A stretch of 64,000 nt of DNA from Sphingomonadales bacterium (GTDB lineage Bacteria > Pseudomonadota > Alphaproteobacteria > Sphingomonadales > Sphingomonadaceae): assembly GCA_017309275.1 (NCBI GenBank), contig JAFKLT010000031.1, positions 124,001 to 188,000 of the forward strand, read 5' to 3'. The notes below the pieces were generated by a model, which worked only from the letters and a program-made list of their open reading frames with translations, was not told where the DNA came from and made no database searches. The position numbers were made by a program, and so were the translations under genes. Position 1 is the first letter of the stretch; each line of letters begins with the position of its first letter. Shown here one piece after another: positions 16,758 through 25,596 of this stretch.

Positions 16758-16815
16758 TTTTGTCCCATCCGCATCATCGACCGGGCGAATCCGGCTATCC
16801 TTTGGGAGGGAAGTG

Positions 16816-19122
16816 ATGATTTCGATGCGTTCCGCCTTTCTGCTTGCGCTCGCGAGCAGCGCGAGCTTGCTGCCCGCGGCCGCCTTTGCGCAGACCGAAA
16901 CGCCGCCGACGGACGAAACCGGCGCCTCAGCCGACGAAGGCACTGGCCTCAACGACATTATCGTCACCGCGCGTCGCCGCGAAGAGAAGTTGCAGGACGT
17001 GCCGATCGCCGTCACCGCCTTCACCGACGAGGCGCTCGAACAGAGGGGCGTCACCGACCGCACCTCGCTCGCCGACAACACCCCTTCGTTGTTCACGATC
17101 AGCGGCGGCTACCCGCGCGAGTTTGCCTATTTCGCCCTGCGCGGTCAGGGGCCCGCGTTCGGATCGACGCCGGGCGTCGTCAACTATTTCGCCGAGGTCC
17201 CGAACAGCGTGAATGTCGACGGCCGCGTCGGCACCTATTTCGACCTCGCCAACATCCAGGTGCTGGCGGGGCCGCAGGGCACACTGTTCGGCAAGAACGC
17301 GACCGGCGGCAACATATTGTTCGAGCCGGTGAAGCCGAAGGACGCGTTCGAGGGCTATGTCCGCGTCCAGCTCGGCAATTATGACGACCGTCGGATCGAA
17401 GGCGCGCTCAACACGCCGATCGTTCCCGGCCGGGTGATGCTGCGCATCGCCGGCGAAGTCGGGCGCCGCGACGGCTATACCAAGGACGTCGGTCCCTTCT
17501 TTGCGGGCAAGGACTACGACAACCTTTCCTATGAGAGCTTCCGTTTCGGCCTGACCGTGCGGCCGAGCGACAATGTCGAGCTCTATACGATGCTGCGCTA
17601 TTATCATTCGGACAACAATGGCGGCGGCACCGTGCTCGCGGCCTTCAACCCCGCGGCGGGCGCCGATCTGGGCCCGCCGTTCGGCTTTATCCCGGTGCTG
17701 GCCTTCTACCCCGGCGCCGCGACCGCGGTCGCGCAGCAGCAGGCGCGCGGGCCCCGCCGCGTCTCCTATGACCTCGACCAGTTTTCGGAGACGAAATATT
17801 GGCAGGTCATCAATCAGGCCTCGGTCCAGCTGACCGACACGATCAAGCTGCGCAACATCGTCAGCTATTCGGAGCTGCGCACGATCTACGGCTATGACTA
17901 TGACGCGACGATCTATCCGCTCGCGGGCCAGCGCGGGCGCATCCCGACGATCGCGCCCAATTTCTTCACCGAAGAGCTGCAGCTCCAGGGCACCTTGTTC
18001 GACGATGCGGTCGATTTCTCGGTCGGCGGCTATCTCGATCGCCAGAGCTGGAGAGACCCCGCCGGTATCGAGCAATATACCTTCTTCCCCATCGGCACGC
18101 TGATCCCGCCGATCTCGGGCTACTTCACCAATCGCAACCGCAGCGAAGCCGTGTTCGGACAGGCGACGGTCGACCTCGGCAAGCTGTCGCCCGCGCTCAC
18201 GGGCCTCAGCGTCACGGGCGGACTGCGCTATACCTGGGAGCATAGCTTCACCTCGCAGACCATCGGCGGCCCGCCCGCCGTGTCGGGTTCGGTCGACAGC
18301 GACTATCCCAGCTATACCGCGACGCTCGACTATGACGTGACGCCCGGCGTCCACGTCTATGTCACCGCGCGCGACGCCTATAAGTCGGGCGGCGTCAACG
18401 GCCCCGTTCCCGTCGGCTCGCAATATCGCATCTACGCGCCCGAACGCCTGTCCGACGTCGAGGTCGGGCTGAAGTCGCAATTCTCGATCGGCAATGTCGA
18501 CGTCCGTGCGAACGTCGCCGCCTATCGCGGCATCTATGACGATATCCAGCGCACCACGGTCGAAGCGGTCCAGACGCCCAGCGGCCCGGTCCTGCTCAAC
18601 GTCACCCGCAGCGCCGCCAAGGGCAAGATCGAGGGCGTCGAGCTGAACCTCGCGGTCGTCCCGGCGCGCGGGCTGACGCTGAACGGCAGCTACTCCTACA
18701 TCGACGCGCGCTATACCAAGGTCGCCGATGCGAATGCGGGGGCGATCCTGAACGGCGCGCCCTTCCCCTATACGCCCAAGCATAAATTCTCGATCGGCGG
18801 CTCTTACGAAACCTCGCTCGGGTCGGCCGGCGACCTGATCATGGCGGTCAATTATGTGCGCCAGACCAAGGTCTCGACCGCGCAGACCAATTCGTCCTTC
18901 TACAATTTCCTGCCCGCCTATGGCCTGCTCAACGCCAGCATCGGGCTGAAGGACCTCGGCGGCCGCCCGATCGACGTGACGCTGTTCGCCAACAACATCA
19001 CCAACGAGGCAAAGCCGGTCGGCGTGCTCGACCAATATGCCGGCAGCTCGGGAACGGTGGGACTGACCTATAACGAACCGCGCACATATGGCGTGCGGAT
19101 CGGCTACCGGTTCGGGAACTGA
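16816..19122 (+). CDS. TonB-dependent receptor of the trehalase/esterase operon
   Basis: The 768-residue outer-membrane receptor has a signal peptide (LPAAAFA-Q), a TonB-box-like NDIIVTARRR, and a plug with KLQDVPIAVTAFTDEALE and IQVLAGPQGTLFGKNATGG. The barrel ends in VRIGYRFGN. The plug type is that of the broad sphingomonad receptor group serving many organic ligands. I chose the ATG at 16816 behind GGGAGGG; a GTG three bases earlier is less likely. An operator overlaps its -35 region. An esterase starts 4 bp after its stop, followed by trehalase and acyl-CoA ligase, so it most likely imports the acylated sugar that those enzymes degrade (inference). Confidence 0.93.
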   Translation: MISMRSAFLLALASSASLLPAAAFAQTETPPTDETGASADEGTGLNDIIVTARRREEKLQDVPIAVTAFTDEALEQRGVTDRTSLADNTPSLFTISGGYPREFAYFALRGQGPAFGSTPGVVNYFAEVPNSVNVDGRVGTYFDLANIQVLAGPQGTLFGKNATGGNILFEPVKPKDAFEGYVRVQLGNYDDRRIEGALNTPIVPGRVMLRIAGEVGRRDGYTKDVGPFFAGKDYDNLSYESFRFGLTVRPSDNVELYTMLRYYHSDNNGGGTVLAAFNPAAGADLGPPFGFIPVLAFYPGAATAVAQQQARGPRRVSYDLDQFSETKYWQVINQASVQLTDTIKLRNIVSYSELRTIYGYDYDATIYPLAGQRGRIPTIAPNFFTEELQLQGTLFDDAVDFSVGGYLDRQSWRDPAGIEQYTFFPIGTLIPPISGYFTNRNRSEAVFGQATVDLGKLSPALTGLSVTGGLRYTWEHSFTSQTIGGPPAVSGSVDSDYPSYTATLDYDVTPGVHVYVTARDAYKSGGVNGPVPVGSQYRIYAPERLSDVEVGLKSQFSIGNVDVRANVAAYRGIYDDIQRTTVEAVQTPSGPVLLNVTRSAAKGKIEGVELNLAVVPARGLTLNGSYSYIDARYTKVADANAGAILNGAPFPYTPKHKFSIGGSYETSLGSAGDLIMAVNYVRQTKVSTAQTNSSFYNFLPAYGLLNASIGLKDLGGRPIDVTLFANNITNEAKPVGVLDQYAGSSGTVGLTYNEPRTYGVRIGYRFGN

Positions 19123-19126
19123 GCGG

Positions 19127-20083
19127 ATGACCTACACGCCCCCGCCCCAGCCGCCCATCGCGTCGACCGTCAGCGCAGAGGCGCGCGCGGTGATGACGCC
19201 GATCCTCGATCCCGCCAGCCAGCCGCCGATCACGGCCGAGATGCTGCTCGATCCCGACGCGCTGGCCTTCATCCGGTCTTCGTCCGCCGCGATGCTCAAG
19301 CCGCTCGCGGATGCCCGCGCCGCGCGCCATGGGGTCGAGGTCGAGGACGGCCTTCATGGCGGCGTTCCGGTCCGCATCGTCCGCAAGGCCGGCACGGCGG
19401 CATCCGAAGACCGTCTGCTGATCAACTTCCACGGCGGCGGCTTCGTCCTCGATTCCGGATCGCTCAACGAATCGATCCCGATCGCGGGACTGACCGGCAT
19501 CCCCGTCGTGACGGTGGACTACCGCCTCGCGCCGGAGCATCCGTTCCCGGCCGCCGTCGATGATGCCCTCGCGGTGTATCGCGACGCGCTGACGCGCCAT
19601 GCGCCGTCGGCGATCGGCATCTTCGGCACCTCGGCAGGCGCGATCCTGTCGTTGCAGCTTCTCGCCCGGCTAAAGGCGGAGGGCCTGCCCCTTCCCGCTG
19701 CGGCCGGCCTGCTTTCCGGCGCCGGCGACCTGGGCGTGGTCGGCGATTGCGAGGCGTTTTTGCCGTCGCTCAGCGCGGGGCGCCCGTCGACCGAGATGCT
19801 CGACAGCTATTGCACCGCGACACCGCGAAGCGATCCCCTGCTTTCGCCGATCCGCGGCGATCTGTCGGGCCTGCCGCCGGTGATGGTGATGGCCAGCACG
19901 CGCGACCAGTTGCTCAGCCACAGCCTGCTCGTCGACCGCGCGCTGCGCGCCGCCGGGGTCACGGTCGACCTGCGCGTCTATGAAGGGATGATGCATGCCT
20001 TCTGGGCGTGGATCGAGTGCCCCGAAACCGACGATGCGCTTGCAGCGCAGGCAGATTTCCTTCTCCGACACCTGCCCGGTTGA
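19127..20083 (+). CDS. alpha/beta hydrolase, cytoplasmic HSL-type esterase
   Basis: The 318-residue protein has the oxyanion motif FHGGGFVLDSG, nucleophile elbow GTSAG, Asp in ASTRDQLL and His in MMHAFWAW. No signal peptide is present. It is clearly paralogous to the exported esterase at 23188-24195: both share HGGGF-x-DSGSL, YRLAPEHP and DDALAVY. It starts 4 bp after the TonB receptor stop, and its TGA overlaps the trehalase ATG (TGATG), so the genes are translationally coupled. It probably removes acyl groups from a trehalose ester before or after trehalase acts (inference). Confidence 0.88.
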   Translation: MTYTPPPQPPIASTVSAEARAVMTPILDPASQPPITAEMLLDPDALAFIRSSSAAMLKPLADARAARHGVEVEDGLHGGVPVRIVRKAGTAASEDRLLINFHGGGFVLDSGSLNESIPIAGLTGIPVVTVDYRLAPEHPFPAAVDDALAVYRDALTRHAPSAIGIFGTSAGAILSLQLLARLKAEGLPLPAAAGLLSGAGDLGVVGDCEAFLPSLSAGRPSTEMLDSYCTATPRSDPLLSPIRGDLSGLPPVMVMASTRDQLLSHSLLVDRALRAAGVTVDLRVYEGMMHAFWAWIECPETDDALAAQADFLLRHLPG

Positions 20084-21567
20084 TGCGCGCGGAGCCCAGC
20101 CCCGCCGACCTGTTCGGGCCGCTGCTTGCCAAGGTGCAGGAACGCGCCATCCTGCCCGACGGCAAGACGTTCGTCGATGCGGTGCCGCGGCGTCCCGTGG
20201 CCGAGATCATGCGCGATTTCGGGTGCCTGCCCGCCGGAGACGAGGCGCTGCGCTCTTTCATTGCGGCCAATTTCGACCTACCCGCCGCGTCAGAAGGCGC
20301 GCGGCCCGCGGTCCTGCCGCTGCGCGACCATATCCGCGCGCTGTGGAAAGACCTGGCCCGCGCGCCCGAACGGGCCGCCGGCGGGTCGGCCCTGCCCGTT
20401 CAGCATCGGCACGTCGTGCCCGGTGGACGCTTCCGCGAGATCTATTACTGGGACAGCTTCTTCACGATGCTCGGCCTCGTCCGCGATGGCGAGCTGGAAC
20501 TGGCCAACGGCATCGTCGATGCGCTCACCGACCTGATCGAGGCCCACGGCCACATCCCCAACGGATCGCGCACTTACTATCTCGGCCGATCGCAACCGCC
20601 GCTGTTTCACATGATGGTCGAGCTGCTCGGCGACGACAGGTCAAAGGTCGCGGCGCGCCGACTATCGGCGATGAAGCGCGAACATGCCTGGTGGATGGAG
20701 GGCGCCGAAACCCTCGCGCCCGGCGCCCGGCACGCGCGCGTCGCCCGGCTTGCCGATGGGCATCTTCTCAATCGCTATTGGGATGCCCGGAACACGCCGC
20801 GCGACGAAAGCTGGCGGGAGGATGTCGCGACGGCGGCGGAGAGCGGCCGGCCGGTCGGCGACGTCTATCGCGATCTTCGCGCGGGCGCCGAAAGCGGATG
20901 GGATTTCTCGTCGCGCTGGCTGGATGGCGATGCCCTGTCGTCGATCCGAACCACGGCGATCGCGCCGGTCGACCTGAACGCCTTTCTGTTCGGCCTGGAA
21001 ATGGCAATCGCCGCGAGCGGCGATGCGGAGGCCGGACGCTACGCCCAAATGGCCGACGCGCGGCGAGAGGCGATGAACCGCCATCTGTGGAATGCCGCGG
21101 ACGGATATTTCGCCGACTATGACATCGACGGAGGCGCGATCCGGTCGCCGCTCACCGCCGCTTCTCTGGCGCCGCTCCTCGTCGGCGCGGCGACGCAGGC
21201 ACAGGCCGATGCGACGGCTGAGGCGGTCGAAAAGAGGCTGCTTGCGCCGGGCGGACTGAACACGACGCTCGCGCGGTCCGGCCAGCAATGGGACCGCCCG
21301 AACGGATGGGCGCCGCTGCAATGGATCGCGGTCGCGGGTCTCCAACGCTATGGTCATGACCGGGTCGCCCGCGAGATCGCGCACCGCTGGGTAAGGACGG
21401 TCGGCACGACCTTTGCCCGCACGGGCCTGCTGTTCGAGAAATATGACGTCGAACAGGCAGACATCGGAAGCGGCGGCGAATATCAGACGCAGACCGGCTT
21501 CGGCTGGACAAATGGCGTCACAGCCGATTTTATCGACAGCTACGACCTGTCGCTACCGACGGAATAA
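20083..21567 (+). CDS. trehalase, glycoside hydrolase family 37
   Basis: The 494-residue enzyme hydrolyses alpha,alpha-trehalose to two glucose. Both GH37 signatures are present: PGGRFREIYYWDSF and QQWDRPNGWAP. The catalytic acid lies in ESGWDFSSRW (Asp) and the catalytic base in GGEYQTQTGFGW (Glu). It has no signal peptide, so it is a cytoplasmic, TreF-like enzyme, somewhat shorter than the E. coli proteins. The start at 20083 overlaps the esterase stop; in-frame codons upstream lie inside the esterase gene. A fatty-acyl-CoA ligase follows after 27 bp. A trehalase placed between an esterase and an acyl-CoA ligase is the main reason to infer acylated trehalose as substrate. Confidence 0.93.
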   Translation: MRAEPSPADLFGPLLAKVQERAILPDGKTFVDAVPRRPVAEIMRDFGCLPAGDEALRSFIAANFDLPAASEGARPAVLPLRDHIRALWKDLARAPERAAGGSALPVQHRHVVPGGRFREIYYWDSFFTMLGLVRDGELELANGIVDALTDLIEAHGHIPNGSRTYYLGRSQPPLFHMMVELLGDDRSKVAARRLSAMKREHAWWMEGAETLAPGARHARVARLADGHLLNRYWDARNTPRDESWREDVATAAESGRPVGDVYRDLRAGAESGWDFSSRWLDGDALSSIRTTAIAPVDLNAFLFGLEMAIAASGDAEAGRYAQMADARREAMNRHLWNAADGYFADYDIDGGAIRSPLTAASLAPLLVGAATQAQADATAEAVEKRLLAPGGLNTTLARSGQQWDRPNGWAPLQWIAVAGLQRYGHDRVAREIAHRWVRTVGTTFARTGLLFEKYDVEQADIGSGGEYQTQTGFGWTNGVTADFIDSYDLSLPTE

Positions 21568-21594
21568 CCGCGGCGCGCCGCGAAAGGAGAGACG

Positions 21595-23178
21595 ATGCTG
21601 CCCGGTTTGATGCAGGACGCGCCGCTTCAGATCAGCGCTATCCTGACCCATGCCGCCCGCGCACATGGCGAGCGCGAGATCGTCTCGAAACTCGTCGATG
21701 AGCCGCTGTGGCGTTATGACTGGGCGGGTTGCGAGCGACGCTCGCGGCAGGCGGCACAGATGCTCGGCAGGCTCGGCATCGACAGCGGCGATCGCGTCTC
21801 GTCGCTCGCCTGGAACACCCACCGGCATCTCGAACTCTTCTATGCCGTTCCGGGCATCGGCGCGGTCCTGCACACCGCCAACCCCCGGCTTAGCGATGAC
21901 CAGATCGCCTTCACGATCAACCATGCGGGCAGCCGCGTCCTCTTCTTCGACGCGAACCTCGCCGATCTCGTCGAACGGCTGAAACCGATGCTGCCCGCGA
22001 TCGAGCGCTATGTGCTGCTCGGTGCACCCTATGAAGAGCTGATCGCGGTCGAGGACGGCGCTTATGATTGGCCGCGCTTCGACGAAAAGGCCGCCGCCTT
22101 CCTTTGTTATACGTCGGGCACGACCGGCGATCCGAAGGGTGTGCTGTACAGCCACCGCTCGATCGTGCTGCACGGCATGGCCGCGGGCCTCAACAGCGCC
22201 TTCGGCTTCAGTGCCTTCGATACCATCATGCCCTGCTCGTCGATGTATCATGCGACCGCCTGGGGCCTGCCCTTCACGGCAGCGATCAACGGCTGCAAGC
22301 TCGTGCTGCCGTGCGACAGGATGGACGGCGCCAGCCTTTCGGATCTGATCCTGGGCGAAGGCGTCACCTTCTCGGGCGGCGTGCCGACGATCTGGACGAT
22401 GTATCTGACCCATCTGGAAAACAGCGGCCAGGGCGTCGGCGATCTCAAACGCCTCGTCATCGGCGGCTCGGCGGTCCCGCGTGCGATGGCCGAGACGTTC
22501 CGCGAACGCTACGGCGTCACCGTGCTGCAGATCTGGGGCATGACCGAAACCAATCCGCTCGGCGTGATCGCGACCCCGACCCCGCTGCTGATGGCCGAGG
22601 GCGCGGATTTCGCAACCGAGACGATTCTGACGCGACAGGGCCGGATGCAGTTCGGGATAGAATTGCGGATCGTCGACGACCTGGGCACGCCGCTGGCATG
22701 GGATGGAGAGCAGGCGGGCAAGCTGCAGGTGCGCGGACCATGGGTGGTCGATCGCTATTACCCCGACCTGGCCGCCGCCGATGCCGACGGCTGGTTCGAC
22801 ACCGGCGACATCGGGACGATCGACCGCTTCGGCTTCCTGCGCCTGACCGATCGCGCCAAGGATGTGATCAAGTCGGGCGGCGAATGGATCAGTTCGATCG
22901 ACCTCGAAAACGCCGCAGTCGGCTGTCCCGGCGTCCGCATCGCGGCGGTGATCGGCGTCCACCATCCGAAATGGGAAGAACGGCCGCTGCTGGTCATCGA
23001 GGCGCATGAGGGGGAGACGCTATGCGCCGAACAGATCCGCGCGCATCTTGAAACCCGTGTCGTGCGCTGGTGGATGCCCGACGATATCCTGTTCGATGCG
23101 GTACCGCTCACCGCGACGGGCAAGATCGACAAGAAAACGCTGCGCGACCGCTATCGCGACCATCTGGCGAACCGCTGA
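21595..23178 (+). CDS. fatty-acyl-CoA ligase (medium/long chain)
   Basis: The 527-residue protein belongs to the ANL adenylate-forming family and should activate a free fatty acid to its CoA thioester using ATP. Visible motifs are the P-loop-like CYTSGTTGDPKGVLYSHRS, the adenylate motif QIWGMTETNPLG, GWFDTGDIG, the FACS-type DRAKDVIKSGGEWISS and the catalytic lysine in ATGKIDKKTLR. It resembles AlkK/FadD-type ligases more than acetyl-CoA synthetases. The start has a strong ribosome site (AAAGGAGAG). It is the last gene of the TonB receptor - esterase - trehalase operon and would channel acyl chains released by the esterases into beta-oxidation. Confidence 0.92.
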   Translation: MLPGLMQDAPLQISAILTHAARAHGEREIVSKLVDEPLWRYDWAGCERRSRQAAQMLGRLGIDSGDRVSSLAWNTHRHLELFYAVPGIGAVLHTANPRLSDDQIAFTINHAGSRVLFFDANLADLVERLKPMLPAIERYVLLGAPYEELIAVEDGAYDWPRFDEKAAAFLCYTSGTTGDPKGVLYSHRSIVLHGMAAGLNSAFGFSAFDTIMPCSSMYHATAWGLPFTAAINGCKLVLPCDRMDGASLSDLILGEGVTFSGGVPTIWTMYLTHLENSGQGVGDLKRLVIGGSAVPRAMAETFRERYGVTVLQIWGMTETNPLGVIATPTPLLMAEGADFATETILTRQGRMQFGIELRIVDDLGTPLAWDGEQAGKLQVRGPWVVDRYYPDLAAADADGWFDTGDIGTIDRFGFLRLTDRAKDVIKSGGEWISSIDLENAAVGCPGVRIAAVIGVHHPKWEERPLLVIEAHEGETLCAEQIRAHLETRVVRWWMPDDILFDAVPLTATGKIDKKTLRDRYRDHLANR

Positions 23179-23202
23179 GCCGCCGGATCATTTTCCGGCG
23201 GC
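23179..23202. terminator. bidirectional hairpin between convergent genes
   Basis: GCCGCCGGA and TCCGGCGGC form a perfect 9-bp stem with a 6-nt loop. It starts right after the acyl-CoA ligase stop. The loop carries the stop codon of the opposing esterase (23188-23190), so the stem also includes its last codons. Confidence 0.7.
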
Positions 23203-24195
23203 GTCGAGCTTTTCTTTCAGGAAGCGCGCGACGATCTCGTTCGCCTGATCGCTTTCGGGAATGGCCATATAGGCCCAGAAGGCATGCGGCAGACCGTCGA
23301 ACACCACGAGCCGCGCATCGGCCCCCTTCTCGTGCAGCGCCCGCGCAAAGATCGACGTCGGGCTGAGCAGGAAATCGCGCGAACTGGTCATCAGCAAGGT
23401 CGGCGGAAACCGCGACACGTCGCCACGGATCGGCGATAGAATCGGGTCGATCATCGGCGTGGCGCCGGCATAGGCGGCAACCCAGTCGAAGCCCGGCCCA
23501 GGCATCCAGCTCTCGGAATCGCCGCGCACCGACAGATCGGCGCTACCCGACAGAAACCCCAGCGCCGCCGGCATCGGGCGGCCCAGGCCCTGAAGCTTCG
23601 CCACCAACTGCCCCGACAGGCACGCGCCGGCCGAGGTGCCGAACACCGCGATCCGGTTCGCCTTCCGATCCTTTTCGAGCGCCTGGTAGACGGCGAGCGC
23701 GTCATCGAGCGCGGCGGGATAGGGATGCTCGGGCGCCAGGCGATACAGGACCGCGACGACGGGCAAGCCGGTGCGCGCGGCGATCGGGATCGTCTCGGTC
23801 AGCGAGCCCGAATCGATCGCAAAGCCGCCGCCGTGAAGGTTGAGCAGCACCGGCCCCTTGCCCAACGCATTCACGCCTTTGGGATAGACGATCCGCACCG
23901 GCACCCCGGCGATCGTCGACGCCTCGACGCGCACGTCATATCGCTTCTGAAGCTCCGTCCCCATCGCGCCCTGCATCGCGTCGATAAACTTGCGGATATC
24001 GGCGATCGGCGGCAGCGGGTCGGGCATCGCCTGCGCGGCGGCGGCGGCGGTCGCCGCCTTGCCTTCGGGGCTCACCGTGTCGGGCAGCGGCCAATTCTGC
24101 ATGTTCAGGGTCGGCGCCGCGGTCTGCGCAAAGGCGGATGCGGAACAGGCGCCCGCCAGCAGCGCGGCCAGAAACATGGTCTTGTAACGTGTCAT
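23188..24195 (-). CDS. exported alpha/beta hydrolase, HSL-type esterase
   Basis: The 335-residue protein has a signal peptide (MFLAALLAGACSASAFA, then QTAAP). Its catalytic motifs are LHGGGFAIDSG, GTSAG, TSSRDFLLSP (Asp) and LPHAFWAYM (His). It is a periplasmic or extracellular paralogue of the cytoplasmic esterase at 19127. Its ATG overlaps the TGA of the upstream MFS gene (ATGA), so both are expressed together from the promoter carrying operator site 4. It may start deacylation of the imported compound in the periplasm, leaving a sugar that the MFS carrier can take up (inference). Confidence 0.88.
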   Translation of the reverse strand: MTRYKTMFLAALLAGACSASAFAQTAAPTLNMQNWPLPDTVSPEGKAATAAAAAQAMPDPLPPIADIRKFIDAMQGAMGTELQKRYDVRVEASTIAGVPVRIVYPKGVNALGKGPVLLNLHGGGFAIDSGSLTETIPIAARTGLPVVAVLYRLAPEHPYPAALDDALAVYQALEKDRKANRIAVFGTSAGACLSGQLVAKLQGLGRPMPAALGFLSGSADLSVRGDSESWMPGPGFDWVAAYAGATPMIDPILSPIRGDVSRFPPTLLMTSSRDFLLSPTSIFARALHEKGADARLVVFDGLPHAFWAYMAIPESDQANEIVARFLKEKLDAAGK

Positions 24196-25427
24196 GATTC
24201 GACTCCCGATGCGGACAATCCGTCCGTGTTGATCTCCGTCTTCCGGTCCGTGCGCGGCCACGCGCACAGCGCGCCCAGCAGCGCGAGCACCGCCATGGCG
24301 AGATAGGCGACCGCCAGGCCATAGGACCAAAGCAGCCCCGATCCCGCCGTCGCGACCGCAAGCACCAGCCCCAGCAGCACGGCGTTCATTCCCTGCGCCG
24401 TCGCGCTGAGATGCGTCGGAACGCGCTGCGCGATGACCAGCATGATGCCCAGGATCGTTCCCGTCGCGGTGATGCCGTTCAGCAACTGTCCGGCGACGAG
24501 GACCGGCAGCGCCGGACTGGTCGCCATGATCGTCCAGCGCAAAGCTGCGGCGAACGCCCCCGCGCCGATCAGCAGCCGCGGATCGCGGTTACCGAGCAGC
24601 TTCGCGCCGAACCAGAACGCCCCGATCTCCGCCGCGACGGCCAGCGCCTGCAGCAAGCCGATCGTCGTCGTCGATATCCCCTGCGCTTCCCACTGGATCG
24701 CGCCGAAGCTGGTCAGCACGCCGTGGCTACCCATGATCAGCGAGGCGGCGACCATCGCGAGGACCAAGCCCCGGTCGCCGACCAGGTCGCGCCATCGGCC
24801 GCCGGTCACTTCGCCGGCGGTGGAAAGGCTGCGGTCAGAGGGGAGCAGGAAGGCAACGATTGCGGGGGCGATCAGCAGCACCGCGATCATCAGCGGCAGC
24901 ATCTTGATCCCGGCGACCCCGATCGCCCAGCCCGCCGCGGCATTCGACGCGACGACCGCGATCGAGCCCCAGACGCGCAAGCGCCCGAAATCGAGCGAGC
25001 GGCTGCGCACCGCCATCACCGCATAGGCATCGGTCAGCACCGGGATCTGGTCCCAGACGATCGAAAAGAAGATGACGATGACGATGCGGCCGGCGTGGTC
25101 CGGCTCGCCAAGCAGCAACAGCACGATGGCGGCGGAGGCGAGCGAGGTATAGGCGATCGCGTTGCGAACCCATCCGCGCCGCCCCACGAAGGCAGAGAAA
25201 GGCGCGACGGTCAGCAACCGCAGGACCATCGGGATCGCCAGCAGCACCCCGATCTCCTCGGCCGATGCCCCCGTCGTTTTCAGCCACAGCGGCAGGAAGG
25301 CGAAGAATCCGTAGTGGATATACAGCGCCAGATAGAGACCGGAAACCCCGGCCCCCAGTCCTCCGAACCCGCCGCCGACGTTCGGCGGCCGCACCTCCGG
25401 CGATGCGCAGTCAGGCTTCGAATCCAT
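24192..25427 (-). CDS. MFS transporter (MFS_1-like sugar/H+ symporter type)
   Basis: The 411-residue protein has about twelve hydrophobic segments. The N-terminal region LALYIHYGFFAFLPLWLK and the segment YAVMAVRSRSLDFGRLRVWG resemble the LacY/nucleoside-symporter/HcaT-like MFS group, whose members import sugars, nucleosides or phenylpropionate. It is the first gene of a two-gene unit with the exported esterase and has an ATCGAT operator about 35 bp upstream of its start. In this locus it is the obvious inner-membrane carrier for trehalose or a partially deacylated derivative. The substrate is inferred from context only. Confidence 0.85.
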   Translation of the reverse strand: MDSKPDCASPEVRPPNVGGGFGGLGAGVSGLYLALYIHYGFFAFLPLWLKTTGASAEEIGVLLAIPMVLRLLTVAPFSAFVGRRGWVRNAIAYTSLASAAIVLLLLGEPDHAGRIVIVIFFSIVWDQIPVLTDAYAVMAVRSRSLDFGRLRVWGSIAVVASNAAAGWAIGVAGIKMLPLMIAVLLIAPAIVAFLLPSDRSLSTAGEVTGGRWRDLVGDRGLVLAMVAASLIMGSHGVLTSFGAIQWEAQGISTTTIGLLQALAVAAEIGAFWFGAKLLGNRDPRLLIGAGAFAAALRWTIMATSPALPVLVAGQLLNGITATGTILGIMLVIAQRVPTHLSATAQGMNAVLLGLVLAVATAGSGLLWSYGLAVAYLAMAVLALLGALCAWPRTDRKTEINTDGLSASGVES

Positions 25428-25462
25428 TTTCCTCTCCCTAGAGGATGGCGCTTACCCTCAAT

Positions 25463-25476
25463 TGTTATCGATGTCA
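25463..25476. promoter_or_regulatory. LacI-type operator, site 4 (TGTTATCGATGTCA)
   Basis: This site differs from site 1 at a single position and lies upstream of the MFS/exported-esterase unit. It brings that unit into the same regulon as the receptor operon on the opposite strand. Confidence 0.6.
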
Positions 25477-25547
25477 TTTAGAATTTGAAGGCGCATGCCG
25501 ATTGGCCGCCGAGGGCGGGACAGGCGGTCCGATTCATCCGATTCAAG

Positions 25548-25578
25548 GGAGGGGCGACCGAGCGACGGCCGCCCCTCC
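25548..25578 (-). terminator. hairpin after the SDR gene
   Basis: GGAGGGGCG and CGCCCCTCC form a perfect 9-bp stem around a 13-nt loop, 19 bp beyond the end of the SDR gene on the minus strand. It separates the SDR from the MFS operon. Confidence 0.6.
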
Positions 25579-25596
25579 TTCGGATCAATCGTCAGA

